A DNA stretch of 64,000 bases from Paraburkholderia sp. D15 (GCF_029910215.1 NZ_CP110396.1:1860001-1924000); one strand, 5' to 3'. Shown: positions 54,391 through 63,734, counted from the stretch's first letter. Notes: a model not told the origin generated them from the sequence alone. Numbers and translations: made by a program.

Positions 54391-54831
54391 GCCGGCGCCG
54401 CGCCGGATCGGCGTGCCGCGTTTTCTGCAGTCGGCGCACAGACCGAACAGGACGAGCCGGCGTCCCGATACCTCGAAGTCGAATTGTTCCGCGACCGCCC
54501 GTTGCCGCGCGTCGATCTCCGCATCGAAAAACTCGCTGATGCTGCCGCATCCGCCGCACACGACATGATCGTGCGGCTTGCCGTCGTTCAGTTCGTAGAC
54601 CATGCGTCCGTCGCCGAACATGACGCTCGACAGCAACTGCGCGTCGACGAGCTGGCTCAGCACGCGATACACCGTCGCGAGACTCATGTTGCGCGAATCT
54701 TCGTTGAGCAGCCGGTAGACCTCCTCGGCGGCGAGGTGGGCATGCGCGTGGGCGTGAAAATACTCCAGCACCAGCACGCGCGGAAACGTGGACCGCAATC
54801 CGGCTCGCTCGAGGACTCTGTGAATGTTCAT
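54385..54831 (-). CDS. Fur-family metalloregulator
   Basis: A 148-residue Fur-superfamily repressor. Winged helix about residues 1-80 (RSTFPRVLVLEYF; MSLATVYRVLSQLVDAQLL), HAHAHAHLAAEEVY adds a His cluster, and the C-terminal domain has HDHVVCGGCG and CADCRKRG, the two CxxC pairs of a structural zinc site. It could be iron-, zinc- or peroxide-responsive. ATG 54831 is preferred to the upstream 54867. It precedes a small periplasmic protein and a COG4705 membrane protein, also leftward, but these lie upstream and are not clearly in the operon. Confidence 0.9.
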   Translation of the reverse strand: MNIHRVLERAGLRSTFPRVLVLEYFHAHAHAHLAAEEVYRLLNEDSRNMSLATVYRVLSQLVDAQLLSSVMFGDGRMVYELNDGKPHDHVVCGGCGSISEFFDAEIDARQRAVAEQFDFEVSGRRLVLFGLCADCRKRGTPIRRGAGK

Positions 54832-55026
54832 GGATCGGGTGAAAACGCAAGGCAGGCGGGGCGGCAAGACGGCGTGGGTCGCATCGCCAGTGGCCGAACT
54901 ATGCGTGCCCGTTCCTTAAGGGAACCTTAACCGGGCGCTTTCGCCCCGGTTCATCCGCTTTCACGCGCTTTCCCCCGGTGTCCCCTATCGGCGATTTCGA
55001 GGTTCGAACCGGCAGGCAAGCTGGCG

Positions 55027-55446
55027 TCACGCCTTGCCGCTCATTCGGTCCATGATCGCCAGCAGGTCGTCGAGCGACTGCCTGCATTCGGCGGCGTTCG
55101 GTGTGCTCGCACGCAACGCACTCAGCGCGCGATCGATCGCCTTGTCGACCGTGTGCCAGTCCGCTGCCGCGCGCGGTTTCAACGACGGCTCGGCGTCGTC
55201 CCACGCGAGTTCCAGGTCTTTGATGCGTGTCTTGCCGCCGGCGAGATCGCCCTTGACGACGAGCGCGTGCGTGTCGGCGGCGATCTTGCGGAAAGGCGCG
55301 AGGTCGCCCAGTCTGGATGCTTTCGCCGGTTCCGCGGCGTCGGCGGAAAGGAGCACGCTGTGGCCCGATCCGATATGCCCGAAACTGAGGGCGGAAATGG
55401 CGATGAACGAAGCGATGACTGCCTTGCTGAGGGTCGATTGATTCAT
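55027..55446 (-). CDS. small periplasmic helical protein
   Basis: A 139-residue protein with a signal peptide (first ~37 residues, cleavage near ADA-AE) and a helical mature part ([37 protein letters not shown]; a later [17 protein letters not shown]). No family is recognised with certainty. It lies about 60 bases after a COG4705 membrane protein and likely belongs to its operon. Confidence 0.7.
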   Translation of the reverse strand: MNQSTLSKAVIASFIAISALSFGHIGSGHSVLLSADAAEPAKASRLGDLAPFRKIAADTHALVVKGDLAGGKTRIKDLELAWDDAEPSLKPRAAADWHTVDKAIDRALSALRASTPNAAECRQSLDDLLAIMDRMSGKA

Positions 55447-55509
55447 GAAGAATGCTTCCTGATGAGGTGAAGGGGTTGAACGCGGGACTATCGTGCGGCT
55501 ATCGAGGGG

Positions 55510-56301
55510 TTACCGGATCTGACGCTTCGAACGTTGCGGGTTCAAGTTTCTTGCCGCGGCAGCGCGCAGTTGGAGCGCACGCTGTTCGACCGTGCTGACG
55601 TAGACGACCAGCGCGACGATTGCACTGAGAAACAGCAGACTCGTGTCGATCACGCCGAGCCCAATGCCGCCGTAAGCGCGCGGCTGCGCGAGCAGGTCGC
55701 CGAGCGACGCACCGAGCGGCCGCGTCAGAATGTAGGCGAGCCAGAACGTCAGTACGGGATTGGCGCCGGCGTAAAAGGCCGCGCTCACCAGTGCGATCAG
55801 CGCGCCGAACACGACCGCGCCGATCATGAAGCCGAGGCCGAGCGCTTCCGTCGCGAGATCGCCGGCCGCCGTGCCCAACGCAAAGGTGCACAGAATCGCG
55901 GACCAGTAGAACAGCTCGCGGCGCGTCGTGTTGATCGTGTGAATGGAGAGGGTCCGCTCACTGCGATACCAGAGCCCGAACACGATCGCGAGGGCCAGCG
56001 CGAATGCGATCGTGCTCGCGTAGAGACTGACGCCGAGCTGGTCGGTCAATGCGTCGGTGATCTGGGTGCCCACTACGCTGACCAGTACCACGGTCAGCCA
56101 GTAAATCCACGGTACGTAATGGCGCATACGCAACTGCGCGACGAGCGCCGCAAGCAGCAGCACGAGCATCATGCCGCCCGTCAGCGCGGTGCCCAGGCCG
56201 ACGTGCACGGCCAGATAGTCGGCGCCGGTTTCGCCGACCGTGGTCGCCATGATCTTGATGGCCCAGAAGACGAGGGTCGCTTCGGGGACTTTGTTGCTCA
56301 T
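55510..56301 (-). CDS. COG4705 (DUF347) integral membrane protein
   Basis: A 263-residue membrane protein built of four repeats, each with a hydrophobic helix and a G..D motif: TTVGETGADYLA, VGTQITDALTDQL, GTAAGDLATEALG and GASLGDLLAQ. This four-repeat pattern characterises COG4705. These proteins are annotated as membrane-anchored proteins of unknown function. ATG 56301 begins MSNKVPEATLVFWAIK. It is followed by a small periplasmic protein. Confidence 0.85.
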   Translation of the reverse strand: MSNKVPEATLVFWAIKIMATTVGETGADYLAVHVGLGTALTGGMMLVLLLAALVAQLRMRHYVPWIYWLTVVLVSVVGTQITDALTDQLGVSLYASTIAFALALAIVFGLWYRSERTLSIHTINTTRRELFYWSAILCTFALGTAAGDLATEALGLGFMIGAVVFGALIALVSAAFYAGANPVLTFWLAYILTRPLGASLGDLLAQPRAYGGIGLGVIDTSLLFLSAIVALVVYVSTVEQRALQLRAAAARNLNPQRSKRQIR

Positions 56302-56542
56302 CGTGCTGACACGATAGCGGGAGGTTTCTAGCACGGCGTTTCTCCTGTCGATAGCGAGCGATGCGATCACGCCTCGCCTCGCCTGTGCATCGACTATGCA
56401 ATGGAGAACCTTATGCGGGCCTTATGAGACCTTATGCAGGCTTTGCGCGTGAGAGGCCAGCAAACGCCGCTACTGACGCGCCGCGCGATATTGCATAGAC
56501 TGCAGCCTTGACCGTGTCCACTCCGACATCTTCGATCGCCGC

Positions 56543-57325
56543 ATGCCTCGCCAGCCCAACGCCTCTCCGCTCAAACCGCGCCGCGCGCCCACCCAGCCGC
56601 GCTCGGAGCGCATGGTCGCGACCTTGCTCGAAGCCGCCGCCCAGGTGCTGGAAAGCAAGGGACTCGAAGGCTTCAATACAAATGCGGTCGCGGAGCGCGC
56701 CGGCGTGAGCATCGGTTCGCTTTACCAGTACTTCCCCAGCAAGGACGCGTTGACCTTCGCGCTGATGCAGCGCGAAAGCGATCTGTTCTATCGCGATGCA
56801 TTGGCCGCACGCGATCATGCTGGCGGACCCGATGCGCTGGATCATCTGATCAGCGTGTCCGTGCGCCAGCAATTCGCGAGACCGACGCTCGCGCGCTTGC
56901 TCGATGTCGAGGAAAGCCGGCCGCACATGCGCGCGGCGTTGTCGGCGAAAGGATCGATGCGCACGCTGCTGATGGAGATCATTGAGCGTGAGGGTTTGCC
57001 GCCGCAGGAGAACCTCGTGGTCGCTTCGCGCGATCTGATGGCGATCATTCGCGGTCTCGTCGACGCCGCCGGCGAGCGGGAAGAGACCGACATGGCGAGC
57101 CTCATCCGTCGCGTGACGGCGGCCGTGCTCGGCTATTTGACGATGATGTCGAACACGGCCGAAGCCCTGCCACGCGCGCAAGCGCAATCCGATGCCGGGC
57201 GCAACGACGAGGACGGAGAACGCGCCGCTTCGCCGCAAGCGCCGGCGCAACCTGCCCGCCACGCATCGGGCAAACGCGAGCAAGCCGCGCGCAAGACCGC
57301 GCCGCGTGCCCGCAAACGCCCGTAG
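56543..57325 (+). CDS. TetR-family regulator with a long basic C-terminal tail
   Basis: A 260-residue TetR regulator. Helix-turn-helix within residues 25-70 (FNTNAVAERAGVSIGSLYQYF). The ligand domain ends near residue 205; the remaining ~55 residues are rich in Arg, Lys, Ala, Pro and Gln (for example RKTAPRARKRP), like the tails of histone H1-like bacterial proteins. That tail is unusual for TetR and may bind DNA non-specifically. A proline/arginine-rich N-terminal extension is also present. It is followed by VOC and epimerase genes on the same strand. Confidence 0.88.
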   Translation: MPRQPNASPLKPRRAPTQPRSERMVATLLEAAAQVLESKGLEGFNTNAVAERAGVSIGSLYQYFPSKDALTFALMQRESDLFYRDALAARDHAGGPDALDHLISVSVRQQFARPTLARLLDVEESRPHMRAALSAKGSMRTLLMEIIEREGLPPQENLVVASRDLMAIIRGLVDAAGEREETDMASLIRRVTAAVLGYLTMMSNTAEALPRAQAQSDAGRNDEDGERAASPQAPAQPARHASGKREQAARKTAPRARKRP

Positions 57326-57443
57326 CACGGGCCTGAGCGACCGTCCACGTAACCGCCGTCGACGCGAGTATTGAACGCGAGCTTTTACTCGTAACATTCT
57401 CCGTACGGAACGCAACGAGCGATCCGCTTCAACGGAGATCGAC

Positions 57444-57845
57444 ATGAGCGATAGCACTACCATGAAGCTCAACCACCTGAGCTTCCCCTCGACCGATGCC
57501 GGTACGACCGCGGCATTCTTCATCGACCATCTGGGCTGTACCGGGACCTCGTTCGGCGCAAGCTGGATTCTGAAGCGCCCCGGCTTCGACATCGTGATCG
57601 AAGACGCAACGGACCGTGCGGTCGCATGGCCGGGCAATTTCCACATCGGCTTCGAACTGGATACCGTCGACGACGTGCGCGCCCTGCACGCACGCATGGC
57701 CGGCGCAGGCGTCGCGATGAAAACCGACGTGTTCAAACACGAACGCGGCTCGCGCTTTTTCTGCGAAGTGCCGGGCGGCGTGCTGGTGGAGATCAATACG
57801 CGCTCCGACGCCGACGAGCGATATCGCGGCACTTTCGAACATTGA
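57444..57845 (+). CDS. VOC-family (glyoxalase-like) protein
   Basis: A 133-residue single-domain VOC protein: MKLNHLSFPSTD, ASWILKRPGFDIVIED, FHIGFELDTVDDVRALHARM and FFCEVPGGVLVEINTR. GGAGAT precedes the start. It lies between a TetR gene and an epimerase gene on the same strand, about 55 bases before the latter, and may form an operon with it. Substrate unknown. Confidence 0.87.
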   Translation: MSDSTTMKLNHLSFPSTDAGTTAAFFIDHLGCTGTSFGASWILKRPGFDIVIEDATDRAVAWPGNFHIGFELDTVDDVRALHARMAGAGVAMKTDVFKHERGSRFFCEVPGGVLVEINTRSDADERYRGTFEH

Positions 57846-57900
57846 CAGGCCGGCTGCGTTGCCGGAAAGAACCGGCCGCGCACGGCAGGAGAACAAGCAC

Positions 57901-58773
57901 ATGCAAGTATTCGTAACCGGCGCCACCGGATGGGTGGGTTCCGCGGTCGTTCAGGAGTTGCTGCGCGCCGGTCATCAAGTGACCGGCCTCGTTCGCTCCG
58001 AAACCAATATGGCCGCACTGACCGCAACCGGCGCGCAAGCGATCCGCGGCACGCTCGCGGATGTCGATGCCTTGCATCGCGCTGCCTCGTCGGCCGACGC
58101 GGTCATCCACACCGCGTTCAATCACGACTTCTCCCAATTCGCCGCGAACGCCGAGGAGGAACGGCGCGCGATCGAGGCGATTGGAAGCGCATTGCAAGGT
58201 TCGAGCCGTCCGCTGCTCGTGACTTCGGGACTTGCGCGAATCGCATCGGGCCGTCTCGCGACCGAGGAGGACGTGCCCGATCCATCGTTTCTCCGCAAAT
58301 CGGAGACGGCCGCGAGAGCCCTGGCGGCACGCGGCGTACGCGCCGCGACGGTCAGGCTGGCGCCGTCGGTGCACGGCGTCGGCGATCATGGTTTCGTGCC
58401 GATGCTGATCCGTATCGCCCGCGAGACCGGCGTATCCGCCTATCTCGACGAGGGCGCCAATCGCTGGGCCGGCGTGCATCGGCTGGATGCGGCGCGCGTG
58501 TATCGGCTGGCGATCGAGCAGGGCGTCACCGAGTCCGCGTACCATGCGGTCGCGGACGAAGGCGTGCCGTTCAAGGAGATCGCCGCCGTGATCGGGCGGC
58601 AGCTCGGTGTGCCGGTCGAAGCGCGAGGACGCGAGCACTTCGGCTGGTTCGCCGACTTCGTCGGGCTGGAAATGGCCGCGTCGAGCGAACGGACACGCGC
58701 CCGGCTGGATTGGTCGCCGGTCGGCCCGGACTTGCTTGCCGACATCGATCAAGCGGCTTATTACGCGAGCTGA
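57901..58773 (+). CDS. NAD(P)-dependent epimerase/dehydratase-like protein (extended SDR)
   Basis: A 290-residue extended SDR. The cofactor motif TGATGWVGSAVVQELLRAG is at the N-terminus, and the C-terminal part resembles NmrA/atypical SDR reductases. CAGGAG precedes ATG 57901 by about 8 bases. The upstream in-phase ATG 57859 lacks a ribosome-binding site. The usual YxxxK pair is not obvious, so a sensor or reductase role with a different active site is possible. Confidence 0.85.
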   Translation: MQVFVTGATGWVGSAVVQELLRAGHQVTGLVRSETNMAALTATGAQAIRGTLADVDALHRAASSADAVIHTAFNHDFSQFAANAEEERRAIEAIGSALQGSSRPLLVTSGLARIASGRLATEEDVPDPSFLRKSETAARALAARGVRAATVRLAPSVHGVGDHGFVPMLIRIARETGVSAYLDEGANRWAGVHRLDAARVYRLAIEQGVTESAYHAVADEGVPFKEIAAVIGRQLGVPVEARGREHFGWFADFVGLEMAASSERTRARLDWSPVGPDLLADIDQAAYYAS

Positions 58774-58904
58774 TCGGATTGAAAGGCGATCTGGCGCATC
58801 GGTATGACACGACTGTGCGCCAGATTCCAGCCGGCCTTATCGACGACCCAAATAAATATCCAGCCGTTTCACAATATCCGCGATCCTGACACGTCTTCAG
58901 GCGC

Positions 58905-59486
58905 ATGGAACCGCAGCCCACCCCGGACACGATGACCGATCAAGACAGTGAAATCACCGCGACCGTGGTGCGCGAGCGCACGAGGCTCGGGAATTTCATC
59001 CGGCGTCGTGTGCGTGATCCCAACGAAGCGGAAGACATTCTGCAGGACGTCTTCCACGAATTCGTGCAGGCATATCGCCTTCCCGCACCGATCGAACAGG
59101 CGAGCGCGTGGCTGTATCGCGCCGCGCGCAATCGCATCATCGATCGCTTCCGCAAGAAGAAAGAGCAGCCGCTCTCCGAGCTCGCCGATCACGGCGACGA
59201 CACGGACAACGAGTACCGACTCGATCTCGCGCTGCCCGCGCACGATGCGGGCCCCGAGGCGCTCTACGCGCGCGCGGTGTTGCTCAAGACCTTGCAGGAA
59301 GCGCTCGACGAACTGCCGCCGGCGCAACGCGACGTGTTCATCGCGCACGAACTCGAAGGGCGAACGTTCAAGGACATGGCGGCGGAAACGGGCGTCACGA
59401 TCAATACGCTGCTCGCGCGCAAGCGCTATGCGGTGTTGCATCTGCGTGCGCAGTTGCAGATCGTGTACGACGAACTGGATCTTTAA
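58905..59486 (+). CDS. ECF-type RNA polymerase sigma factor
   Basis: A 193-residue ECF sigma-70 family factor. Region 2 lies at about residues 20-85 (RRVRDPNEAEDILQDVFHEFV, core-binding) and region 4 at about 125-180 (LDELPPAQRDVFIAHELEGRTFKDMAAETG, DNA-binding). No anti-sigma with a zinc-binding motif is adjacent; instead a small membrane protein and a ferredoxin follow in the same operon. ATG 58905 is used; ATG 58932 is an alternative and neither has a strong ribosome-binding site. Confidence 0.9.
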   Translation: MEPQPTPDTMTDQDSEITATVVRERTRLGNFIRRRVRDPNEAEDILQDVFHEFVQAYRLPAPIEQASAWLYRAARNRIIDRFRKKKEQPLSELADHGDDTDNEYRLDLALPAHDAGPEALYARAVLLKTLQEALDELPPAQRDVFIAHELEGRTFKDMAAETGVTINTLLARKRYAVLHLRAQLQIVYDELDL

Positions 59487-59498
59487 AGGAGTCGACGG

Positions 59499-59810
59499 AT
59501 GAAATGGCGGATGAGATGTCTCGCGAAGGTGCTGCTCGTCATAGTCGGGATCGCGGTACTCGGCTGGGCAGTGATGATGTTGTGGAACTGGGTGGTGCCG
59601 GCGCTGTTCGTCGGTGCGCGCGCGATCGATTTCGCGCACGCGTTGGGACTGCTGGTGTTGAGCCGCATTCTGTTCGGTGGCTTCCGTGGCCACGGCGGAT
59701 GGCGCGGACGCCGTCAATGGCGCAAATGGCAATCGATGACGCCTGAAGAGCGCGAGCGATTCCAGGCGGAGTGGAAATCACGTCATGGCTTTCGCTCGGG
59801 AGATGAATGA
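59499..59810 (+). CDS. small membrane protein of the sigma factor operon
   Basis: A 103-residue protein with two hydrophobic stretches (residues ~8-36 and ~45-60) and an Arg/Trp/Gly-rich cytoplasmic tail ending in MTPEERERFQAEWKSRHGF. AAAGGAG precedes the start, 12 bases after the sigma stop. It could be an anti-sigma-like membrane anchor, which is inference. Its last four bases overlap the ferredoxin start. Confidence 0.75.
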   Translation: MKWRMRCLAKVLLVIVGIAVLGWAVMMLWNWVVPALFVGARAIDFAHALGLLVLSRILFGGFRGHGGWRGRRQWRKWQSMTPEERERFQAEWKSRHGFRSGDE

Positions 59811-60115
59811 CCATGCGCCAAAAATCCGCCGCTGATGTCCAATGCAAGCAGAGCCCCGGTGTGATCGTGCCGGTGGTCGATCTGCGCCGCTGCGAAGGCA
59901 AGGGCGACTGCCTCGACGTGTGTCCGGAGAACGTGTTCGAGATCCGTCGCATCGACGACGCCGACTACCGCGAGCTTGGTGTGCTCAACCGCTTCAAGCT
60001 GCGCGTGCACGGCATGAAGGTCGCCTATACGCCGAACGCGGATGCGTGCCGCTCGTGCGGTCTTTGCGTGACGGCGTGTCCCGAGCACGCGATCAAACTG
60101 GCCCGGGCGTCCTGA
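59807..60115 (+). CDS. 4Fe-4S dicluster ferredoxin
   Basis: A 102-residue ferredoxin with two cluster motifs: CEGKGDCLDVCPENVF and CRSCGLCVTACPEHAI. The first set has the wider spacing seen in some bacterial 2[4Fe-4S] ferredoxins. It overlaps the preceding membrane protein gene by 4 bases (ATGA). A redox role in the sigma factor's stress response is possible. Confidence 0.9.
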   Translation: MTMRQKSAADVQCKQSPGVIVPVVDLRRCEGKGDCLDVCPENVFEIRRIDDADYRELGVLNRFKLRVHGMKVAYTPNADACRSCGLCVTACPEHAIKLARAS

Positions 60116-60235
60116 TCGCGGTTCTGGTTCTGCTGCAACCTGCGCGGCCGATGTGGCCAATCCGGCCATGGCCGCGTCAGGTTCGCGCCATCTCGATTGC
60201 GTATGCTCGAAACAGCGCGATCGTCAGGAGGGCAA

Positions 60236-61033
60236 ATGGAACCATTCCCGCTATTCATCGTGGGCTCGCCGCGGTCCGGCACCACCTTCCTGTGCTCCGT
60301 ACTGAACGTCCATCCGCTCATTCAACTGACCAATGAGTGCCGCGTCTTTGCGCTATTGAAGGACACGCTCGATGTCGGCAGCCGGCGACCGGATCTGCTG
60401 AGCGTCGCGTGTCGCGACCGCTTCAACCACTTCAGCCGACGCACGCTTGGCGCGTGGGTCGAACGTTTCTACCGCGAAGAACTCGGCTTGACGGCACCGA
60501 TCTGGGGCGACAAGCATCCGTCCTACGCCGATCCCTCGGTGCTGTCCGGCCGCACGGGATCGATCGAACGTTTGCCGCGTTCCGGTTCGTGTCTGCGGCT
60601 GATACGCGAGCTCTTGCCGCGCGCGCGTTTCATTCACATTCATCGCGATCCGCGCCACGTGGCGAATTCGTTACTGCACAAACACTGGGCCGGTTCGATG
60701 GAAGACGGCGTCCGCGTGTGGGGGCAGTATGTGGCAGAGATCGTGGAATTCTTCGACGAGGTGCCCTCGCAACAGGCGCTGACGCTCGGCTATCGAACCG
60801 TGATCGAAGATCCGCACGCCACGGCGGCCAGCATCGGGCAGTTCCTCGGTCTTGCCGACGCATCGCCGATCAGCGACTTCCTGATCGCGCAACGTCACGC
60901 GCCGACGCCGTTCAGCGACCCCGTGACCGACATCGCCGATCTCTACGTCATTCCGCGTGCGTCGACGGTCGACGCGCGGCTTCTCGCGCTGGCGGGCAGC
61001 ACGGCGGCTTATCTGGGGTATGCGGCGGCTTGA
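60236..61033 (+). CDS. sulfotransferase-family protein
   Basis: A 265-residue PAPS-dependent sulfotransferase-like protein. GSPRSGTTFLCSVLNVHP (residues ~9-26) is the 5'-phosphosulfate binding loop, and HIHRDPRHVANSLL is the 3'-phosphate binding region. Such enzymes sulfate carbohydrates or lipids. CAGGAGG precedes ATG 60236 by about 6 bases. It is followed by a GGDEF/EAL gene after a gene-free 280 bases. Substrate unknown. Confidence 0.85.
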   Translation: MEPFPLFIVGSPRSGTTFLCSVLNVHPLIQLTNECRVFALLKDTLDVGSRRPDLLSVACRDRFNHFSRRTLGAWVERFYREELGLTAPIWGDKHPSYADPSVLSGRTGSIERLPRSGSCLRLIRELLPRARFIHIHRDPRHVANSLLHKHWAGSMEDGVRVWGQYVAEIVEFFDEVPSQQALTLGYRTVIEDPHATAASIGQFLGLADASPISDFLIAQRHAPTPFSDPVTDIADLYVIPRASTVDARLLALAGSTAAYLGYAAA

Positions 61034-61314
61034 CCGGAATACGCCGCAACGGCGTGTATCCGCTTCGGCAATTCACCGGCCATTCAGAGAATGGGACGCG
61101 GCGGCAATACACAATAAAGCAATAAAAAAGAACGCCGCAGCGCCGGTTGGGCAAGGCTTCCTCACTTTCCATAAGCCCGTCCGGGCACGGTATTTATTCA
61201 ATTTTCCTGAATCCGAGTGCTTTCGCACACGGATTCAACCTTATTCATTGTGTTTACGTAATAATCCGGCAGCATAGCGGTATTGATCCACCAACCGATA
61301 AGAATGTGCAGGTC
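61034..61314. other. gene-free leader segment
   Basis: About 280 bases before the GGDEF/EAL gene. AT-rich patches are present, but no gene or strong motif. An upstream in-phase extension of the GGDEF frame to 61147 lacks conserved features. Confidence 0.35.
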
Positions 61315-63249
61315 ATGGCTTTCAGCGAACCAAGGTCTCCATTTTTCAAGTGGATCGTCTCTTCCGCGCAGAATCTGAGCGTGGACAATCGTCAGGTACT
61401 CCTCGCCAATCTGTTCACGCGCACCGCGTCGATCATTTTTGCGTCGATCTGCGAAATCAGTGTCTGCGCAACTGCTTTCTACCTCTATCCGAATGCGCTG
61501 TACGCGAGCTGGGGCAGTGCCGTCGTCGCGTTGCTGATCGCGCGCCTCGTGCTGATCTGGTTGTGCTGCACCCGCAGCGCGCGCGGCCAGCCGACTCCCA
61601 CGTCCGCCTTCTTATTCGCCAGCGTGCTCTGGAGCGCGTTGTTCGGCTACGGTTCGCTGCTCTGCAATATCAGCGGCGACCCCACACTTTTTCTGCTCGG
61701 AAACGTTTGCGCGGTCGGTGTGATCGGCGGTTTGGCGGGACGCAATGCCGGCACGCCGCGTCTCGTGATGTTGCAGATCATCTTCATTCTGAGTCTGCTG
61801 GGTGTCGGCGCCGCATTGTCGCCCGGCTCGGGCAAACTCGTGTTGCTGTTTCAGGCGCCGTTCTGCGCGGCGGGTTTTTTCACCGTCGCGTTGCGCAGCA
61901 ATCGCGACACGGTGGCTTTGTTGTCGGCGCGCGAAAACAGTCATCGTCTGGCGCGGCAGGACAGTCTCACCGGCTTGCCGAATCGCGCGCGGATCAGCGA
62001 GCTGCTGTCGGAGCGCACCGAATTGGGCGTGCTGCGCGAGGGGCAGTCGTTCGCGGTGCTGTTGATCGATCTGGATGGGTTCAAGGCGATCAACGACAGT
62101 CTCGGCCATGCAGCCGGCGATCAGATTCTTCAGGAAGCCGCGGGTCGTCTGCGCGACGTGCTGCCGGTCGGTGATCTCGTTGGCCGGCTGGCGGGTGACG
62201 AATTCGTCGCCATTTCCGACGGCACCGTGGAAGCGCGCGACGTTCGCATTCTCGCCGACCGGATCGTCAAGGCGCTGGCCCGTCCGTTCTCGCTGAGCGA
62301 AGCACTCGTGCATATCGGCGCGAGCGTTGGCGTGTCGCTCTATCCCGAGCATGCGCAGACCGGACCGCAATTGCTGATTTGCGCCGACCGCGCGTTGTAT
62401 TCCGTCAAACGCAGCGGCAAGAGTGCGTATGCGTTATTCGATGCGTCAAGACATGCTTCGGATGAGAGCTTGAGTCTGCTGCGCAGCGACCTGGAAGGCG
62501 CATTGCAGTCGTATAGCGGCCTACGCATGGAGTATCAGCCGATCGTCGATCTCGCCAGCGGTATCGTGGCCGGACGCGAGGCGCTGATTCGCTGGACGCA
62601 TCCGAGTCGCGGCGAACTGTCTCCTTCCGCGTTCATTCCAACCGCCGAACGTACCGGCCTGATTCTGGCGCTCGGCGAATGGGCGCTGCTGCAAGCGTGC
62701 AAGGAAGCGGTCACCTGGCAGGACAAGGTGACGGTCGCGGTCAACGTGTCGCCCGTGCAATTGCGCGAGGAATCGTTCGCGTCGAGCGTGGCGGCGATTC
62801 TGCGCAAGACGCGGTTGCCGCCGGTCAGATTGAATATCGAAGTGACGGAAACAGTATTGCTGAACGACGATGTCGTGACGCGGCGCAACGTCGCCAGGTT
62901 GCGCGCGTTGGGTATCGGCCTGGCGCTCGACGATTTCGGCACCGGTTTCTCGACCATGTCCACACTTGTGCGCTTTTCGTTCGACAAGCTGAAGATCGAC
63001 AGTTCGTTCGTGAAGGAATCGGTGCATCGCCGCGAGTCGGCCGCCGTGGTGCGCGGGATCGTTGCGTTGGCACGGGAGATTGGCATACCGACCACCGCCG
63101 AAGGCATCGAAACGCAGGAGCAACTGGACTTCGTGCGCGTGTGCGGTTGCACGCATGCGCAGGGTTTTCTGCTCGGCAGACCGGTACGGGGTGAAGATAT
63201 CGCGCGCATCGACGAGCGGTTAGACGCGCCTTCTATCGCGAAGCAATGA
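61315..63249 (+). CDS. membrane-bound GGDEF/EAL protein (cyclic-di-GMP turnover)
   Basis: A 644-residue protein. The N-terminal ~185 residues have about six membrane helices (MASE-like sensor). The GGDEF domain follows (QDSLTGLPNRARI, RLAGDEFVAISDG): the motif is AGDEF, with the first Gly changed. The EAL domain is complete: GREALIRW, NVSPVQLR, IEVTETVLLND, LALDDFGTGFST, KLKIDSSFVK and TTAEGIETQEQL. It probably hydrolyses c-di-GMP; synthase activity is uncertain. ATG 61315 is preferred, with AGG just upstream. Confidence 0.92.
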   Translation: MAFSEPRSPFFKWIVSSAQNLSVDNRQVLLANLFTRTASIIFASICEISVCATAFYLYPNALYASWGSAVVALLIARLVLIWLCCTRSARGQPTPTSAFLFASVLWSALFGYGSLLCNISGDPTLFLLGNVCAVGVIGGLAGRNAGTPRLVMLQIIFILSLLGVGAALSPGSGKLVLLFQAPFCAAGFFTVALRSNRDTVALLSARENSHRLARQDSLTGLPNRARISELLSERTELGVLREGQSFAVLLIDLDGFKAINDSLGHAAGDQILQEAAGRLRDVLPVGDLVGRLAGDEFVAISDGTVEARDVRILADRIVKALARPFSLSEALVHIGASVGVSLYPEHAQTGPQLLICADRALYSVKRSGKSAYALFDASRHASDESLSLLRSDLEGALQSYSGLRMEYQPIVDLASGIVAGREALIRWTHPSRGELSPSAFIPTAERTGLILALGEWALLQACKEAVTWQDKVTVAVNVSPVQLREESFASSVAAILRKTRLPPVRLNIEVTETVLLNDDVVTRRNVARLRALGIGLALDDFGTGFSTMSTLVRFSFDKLKIDSSFVKESVHRRESAAVVRGIVALAREIGIPTTAEGIETQEQLDFVRVCGCTHAQGFLLGRPVRGEDIARIDERLDAPSIAKQ

Positions 63250-63270
63250 ACGGTGGCGTGAATGGAGGTT

Positions 63271-63287
63271 GAAGCCGGATTGGCTTC
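63271..63287 (+). terminator. possible terminator hairpin
   Basis: GAAGCC-GGATT-GGCTTC, extended by one imperfect pair, lies 21 bases after the GGDEF/EAL stop. No T-run follows. Confidence 0.35.
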
Positions 63288-63314
63288 GACATCGGCACAA
63301 GAGGCAGAACGACC

Positions 63315-63734
63315 ATGACGTCTACATTGCAATTCCAGTTGAGACTCACGATCTCGCTCGAGCATGCGGATGCGTTACGCGCCGATTCGTCCGGCGCATC
63401 GCACCCTGCATTGCGTGATGTGCTGCACCGGCACCATGCGACGCTGAAGTGTCAGTACGATGCATTCGCCGATTACGTCAGCGAGGCGGAGCAGTCCGGA
63501 ACGGAAAACTATCCGCTTTACGAGTGGACACGCGCGACGATCGAGAATCCGCAAAAGAAAGCAAAGTACCTTCGATCGTTCACGGTCTATGTGAACGATG
63601 CCGAGGTCTACGATCAGTCCGTTGCCGATAGCCTGGAAATGGCCCTGCGAAATCTGATCGGCGAGTACGGTATCGAGGGCGTCTCGCGCTTCGATACGAA
63701 CCCCGCGAACAATCCGCAACCGCCCGCGCGTTAA
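63315..63734 (+). CDS. hypothetical 139-residue protein
   Basis: A soluble, mixed-composition protein (LQFQLRLTISLEHADALRAD; KYLRSFTVYVNDAEVYDQSVADSLEMALRNLIGEYG) with a proline-rich tail. No signal peptide, no recognised motif. It follows the GGDEF/EAL gene by 65 bases on the same strand but behind a possible terminator. Function unknown. Confidence 0.65.
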   Translation: MTSTLQFQLRLTISLEHADALRADSSGASHPALRDVLHRHHATLKCQYDAFADYVSEAEQSGTENYPLYEWTRATIENPQKKAKYLRSFTVYVNDAEVYDQSVADSLEMALRNLIGEYGIEGVSRFDTNPANNPQPPAR

